This document shows, in pieces, positions 31,101 to 33,145 of a stretch of 33,145 nucleotides of DNA. Numbering within the stretch: position 1 is the stretch's first letter; the number at the start of each line of letters is the position of its first letter. The translations under genes and the position numbers were made by a program. A model generated the notes under the pieces. The model was not told where the DNA came from, searched no databases, and saw only the letters and a program-made list of their open reading frames with translations. Source of the DNA: Treponema sp. (lineage in GTDB: Bacteria; Spirochaetota; Spirochaetia; Treponematales; Breznakiellaceae); the NCBI GenBank assembly GCA_009782495.1, contig WRIX01000016.1, forward strand, positions 1 through 33,145, written 5' to 3'.

Positions 31101-31634
31101 TTGCAGCAAACCGGAATTCCGGCTCAGGAATTCGGAACCATAGTTCACTCTTTTATTGAAGCGATTTTTAACGAAGAAGAACCAAAACTTCATTCCCGTT
31201 TTTCCGAATCCCTTGGAATTACAAACCGGAAAGCCTTAACAGAAACAGCGCTTGCCCTGGCAGACGGATTTTTTAATTCCCCTCTGGGCCGAAAAGCTGT
31301 TTCTGCAGGTTTCCGGAAAACAGAGTATCCTGTATTAACCGCGGTACAATGCCGGCAGCACAAGTATATTGTTTCGGGTAAAATCGATCTGCTCTTCGAT
31401 AACGGTTCTTCGGTATATGTAGTTGACTTTAAAACCGACAAAGACGAAGACATCACCCGCCATATCGGACAGCTTGCTGTTTACAAACGGGCGGCGGAAG
31501 ACATCTTTGGTAAACCCGCAGAATGCCGGCTCTTCTATCTTCGGACCGGTCATGAAGCAGATCTTAACGAAGAAATCAGCAAGACCAGTCCGGAAGAATT
31601 AGTTGCAGAGTGGAATTGCCAATATGACACCTAA
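28179..31634 (+). CDS. addA: AddA-type helicase-nuclease
   Basis: The track starts at 28137, but AGGAGGAAGAAG immediately before ATG 28179 marks the start (1151 aa). The superfamily 1 helicase core has Walker A SAGAGSGKTR (about 29-38), TFTNKAANEM, Walker B MIMIDEFQD, GDEKQSIYRFRGADV, LNRNYRSEP, MTIHRSKGLEFP and LLYVAMTRAEQKLYV. The C-terminal PD-(D/E)XK nuclease has GTIVHSFIEAIF, GKIDLLFDNGSSVYVVDFKTDKDED and QLAVYKRA. AddA unwinds and cuts DNA from broken ends. The overlap with addB shows a translationally coupled AddAB pair. It converges with the YfcC-type gene with a gap of only 16 bp. Confidence 0.93.
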   Translation: MTIENLPFIQGLDDEQRAAVITEEDTVVSAGAGSGKTRVLSARYGYLIMSGRCEVDQILTITFTNKAANEMYRRIYSLLSEHASGNEYARKAVESFHKAWISTLDSFCLGVARNVCRRFGISPGFESNDMRVKEEACSLALRFVLDKRNDPALQRLIAEKNIRQTADELFVRSVLFNSTVSSPLDFNRFEKIQREEICKQWRIYANASDEQIALIKEKYGELPETLKLREYLSAVLPDTKNAPEIKPLFADTEDPETLRNEIVLFLQFIFKLKNCKLNVGKNETALIIKEAVFKLRESCELLHALASQAFQWDIVKQVFPLIEEYQELLNQKKREAGILTFSDIAHLAVDGLRQHEDIRQMYRNSFRMIMIDEFQDNNSLQRDLVDLLAGPAKVFYVGDEKQSIYRFRGADVSVFRSLVQNTGHALRLNRNYRSEPVLISAFNLIFGGYRNKDDNEPEPAVFPPDGTKTESYQATYRWIKSRDTGGSNKPQLHFAFFDTGRRDKEDSLKAEDHEAYYIAAEINNLITQKTIVYDKECAEERACDYGDFAVLLRSYTHQHSLERAFKQYGIPFNADRPASLFNEAPVNDLWAWLKLLVYPGDRIAYGALLRSPFVRLSEDAFTVCMLSGGKPFDESLDELLPPPDRFRYQQARNCYRKLQVDARDCSVSSLITKLWYEEGYRNEVLWSASTQVYLDLYDLFFEKARVTEEQGGSLVDFLDYLESLANKKEKPDDSILSGEESSGVRIMTIHRSKGLEFPIVFVYNCGNAEKVNLNRGLALYSDRWGVFLKLPRPEELSEAYSASGECDYFYLSEKSEHRDKTEAELRRLLYVAMTRAEQKLYVTAVIPAQNKAEREELNYEDRDGYGKEYIIERLEQYRRNPNIESMSFLRLLPALNGSNPLYTIEAIDCQKHIEQPKKAAELSIEEAARKAALDYETIPVVSPYCHIPQIIYASSLHTQPFSESPAFSGRIDELLQQTGIPAQEFGTIVHSFIEAIFNEEEPKLHSRFSESLGITNRKALTETALALADGFFNSPLGRKAVSAGFRKTEYPVLTAVQCRQHKYIVSGKIDLLFDNGSSVYVVDFKTDKDEDITRHIGQLAVYKRAAEDIFGKPAECRLFYLRTGHEADLNEEISKTSPEELVAEWNCQYDT

Positions 31635-31650
31635 TATGTAATTCATACAC

Positions 31651-33087
31651 TCACGGCCCATAACCGGCAGCTTTGGCAAGCATCAGCAACGCCGTGGTGA
31701 TGACAAGCACCCCAATCTGGAATTTTGCACTCCACTTTGCCCATGTTATATAATTAACGCCGACCAAACTAAGACATATCAGCAAAACGGGATTGGTGGG
31801 ATAAAACAAATTGCTGAATCCATCGCCGTAAATGAATGCAAGTACAGACAACTGCCTTGTAATACCATTAAGCTGTGCAAGCGGTACAATCAGGGGAATC
31901 AGTAAAAAAGCTTTTGCCGAGGCAGAAGCGATAAAAAAATTCATGAACAGAACCAATGCGTAGATAATCAGCACAACTGCATAAGACGGAAGCCCTTTTG
32001 TTAATTCCACGGCAAAGTTTAAAATAGTGTCCAGGGTTTTTGATTCCATTAACGTGTATTTTATGGAACTTGCCATAAGGATAACCCCGACACCGGGTAA
32101 CATGGTCAATATACCTTTGCCCAATAGTTTAAAAAATTCTTTTGTCTTCATCCCGGCTGTGAAACATGCTATAGTTCCGGCCATAAAGAATATCAAAACC
32201 ATAATAACGGTTATAACAGCCTGCAAAAATTCAATAAAGGAAGACAATATTATAAGAACCAGACCAAACCCGATAATCATTGCAAATCGTTTGACTGATT
32301 TTTGCAGCTTGTCATTGCCGACAAATTCGGCATTGGCCGTAACAATGCTGTTATTGGAAACATTGCCCTCTGCGAATGCATTTTTTGGGTCTGCATCAAT
32401 TTTTTTCGCATAACTTTTCAGCAGCCACAACAGAAAGGCATATATTAAAACAAAAGAAAGAATTCTGAAACCAATGCCGGAGAAAAGCGGTAATCCTGCC
32501 AGGCGCTGCGCAATACCAACCGTATAAAGATTACATATTCCTGTGGAAAACCCAAAACCAAGCGGCAGCAGGCTCATACCAAGCCCCAAAAGGGCATCCC
32601 AGCCCATGGAATAAGAAAGAGCTATAACAACAGGGACAAGGGGAATTGCTTCTTCAAAAGAACCTACAAAGCTTCCAAGCGCCATAAAAAACAATGAGGT
32701 TACTGCAAGTAACGTATATCGTTTTTTCCGGTATTTATGCGCAATCGTATCCAGCATATAGCGCATACATCCGCATTCATCAAGGGGGAGTATCGCACCG
32801 CCAATAACAAGCAAAAAAAGGCAGATAACAATAACGGATGCTCCATCCGTGGTTCCAAACAGGAGAAGCGGCGAGAACAGCCATTTTAAAAAGGAAATAC
32901 CGCCTTCTACATGATGGTATGTACCGTTTATTATGGTAACCTGGCCGGTTTCCGATATCTCCCGCCGGAATTCACCGGCCGGAAGAAAAAATGTCAGCAC
33001 ATAGGTGAGAACCATCAGAAACAACAGCATAAAAACCGCTGTTAAAAATGGCTTAACGCTTAATTTTACAATACGTTTGTCTTCCAT
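31651..33087 (-). CDS. YfcC/DcuC-family membrane carrier
   Basis: This 478-aa protein has about 12 membrane segments and the DcuC/YfcC (C4-dicarboxylate anaerobic carrier-like) layout. A short basic N-terminus is followed by FLTAVFMLLFLMVLTYVLTFFLPAGEFRRE, a conserved GSFVGSFEEAIPLVPVVIALSYSMGWDALLGLGMSLLPLGFGFSTGICNLYTVGIAQ block and the C-terminal FFIASASAKAFLLIPLIVPLAQLNGITRQLSVLAFIYGDGFSNLFYPTNPVLL. Relatives carry dicarboxylates, arginine or short-chain acids; the substrate is not decided here. The remaining bases upstream end another gene on the same strand 19 bp before this one, so the two form an operon. GGGG lies 8 nt before the ATG. Confidence 0.85.
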   Translation of the reverse strand: MEDKRIVKLSVKPFLTAVFMLLFLMVLTYVLTFFLPAGEFRREISETGQVTIINGTYHHVEGGISFLKWLFSPLLLFGTTDGASVIVICLFLLVIGGAILPLDECGCMRYMLDTIAHKYRKKRYTLLAVTSLFFMALGSFVGSFEEAIPLVPVVIALSYSMGWDALLGLGMSLLPLGFGFSTGICNLYTVGIAQRLAGLPLFSGIGFRILSFVLIYAFLLWLLKSYAKKIDADPKNAFAEGNVSNNSIVTANAEFVGNDKLQKSVKRFAMIIGFGLVLIILSSFIEFLQAVITVIMVLIFFMAGTIACFTAGMKTKEFFKLLGKGILTMLPGVGVILMASSIKYTLMESKTLDTILNFAVELTKGLPSYAVVLIIYALVLFMNFFIASASAKAFLLIPLIVPLAQLNGITRQLSVLAFIYGDGFSNLFYPTNPVLLICLSLVGVNYITWAKWSAKFQIGVLVITTALLMLAKAAGYGP

Positions 33088-33106
33088 GAATTACCCCAAT
33101 GAATTA

Positions 33107-33145
33107 TTAATGTCCCGCAACAGCTTCCAGCAGCTCTTTTGTCCC
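33107..33145 (-). CDS. 3' end of a gene upstream of the YfcC-type carrier
   Basis: The minus strand reads GTKELLEAVAGH and TAA, then a 19-bp gap to the carrier ATG. The ending is compatible with an amidohydrolase or M20 peptidase, which often accompany this carrier family, but twelve residues cannot establish that. The rest of the gene lies outside the window. Confidence 0.4.
   Translation of the reverse strand, partial: GTKELLEAVAGH

Overview
The window looks like chromosome from a Treponema-like spirochaete, possibly host- or gut-associated. This is judged from protein character (BspA-type surface protein start, type II pantothenate kinase, Mla genes with an MCE-barrel fusion, secreted FGE-like domain protein, AroD-AroE fusion, AddAB) and from moderate GC by eye; no database search was run. 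Coding density is high. After recovering a 58-codon gene missing from the ORF track, no stretch over 300 bases lacks a gene. No rRNA, CRISPR array, insertion sequence, prophage or replication origin was seen.

Layout. 1-2.8 kb: minus-strand accessory genes (BspA-like start, four-helix membrane protein, 58-aa protein, Sel1-LuxR regulator), then a plus-strand XRE regulator and a convergent 92-aa orphan. 2.9-8.7 kb: a DksA/TraR protein diverges from def-fmt-PASTA protein-secreted protein-aroDE-XRE/cupin across a 53-bp tandem repeat. 8.7-15.8 kb: a damaged region with a 5'-truncated citrate synthase, tRNA-Pro(GGG), an in-frame mnmG::hinT chimera, a lysine/alanine-rich histone H1-like gene, intact mnmE and a lipoprotein, then an alr fragment abutting a clpP fragment and a complete FGE-like gene. 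15.8-21.6 kb: hicBA, an ArsB/SLC13-type transporter, coaW-ymdB and a GerMN-diguanylate cyclase operon. 21.7-31.6 kb: mlaE-mlaF-mlaD with overlapping ATGA junctions, a DUF4230-like protein and addB-addA. 31.6-33.1 kb: a YfcC/DcuC-type carrier and the tail of one more gene.

The two most notable signals are these. First, three junctions lie within about 6 kb (near 8.73, 10.07 and 14.48 kb), each looking like a precise loss of DNA between or within core genes. They mean either real genome erosion or a mis-joined assembly. Second, at least eight promoters place the -10 hexamer only 6-10 nt before the start codon with no convincing Shine-Dalgarno site, which suggests widespread leaderless transcription for first genes of operons, while many operon-internal genes have a clear ribosome site or an ATGA overlap.
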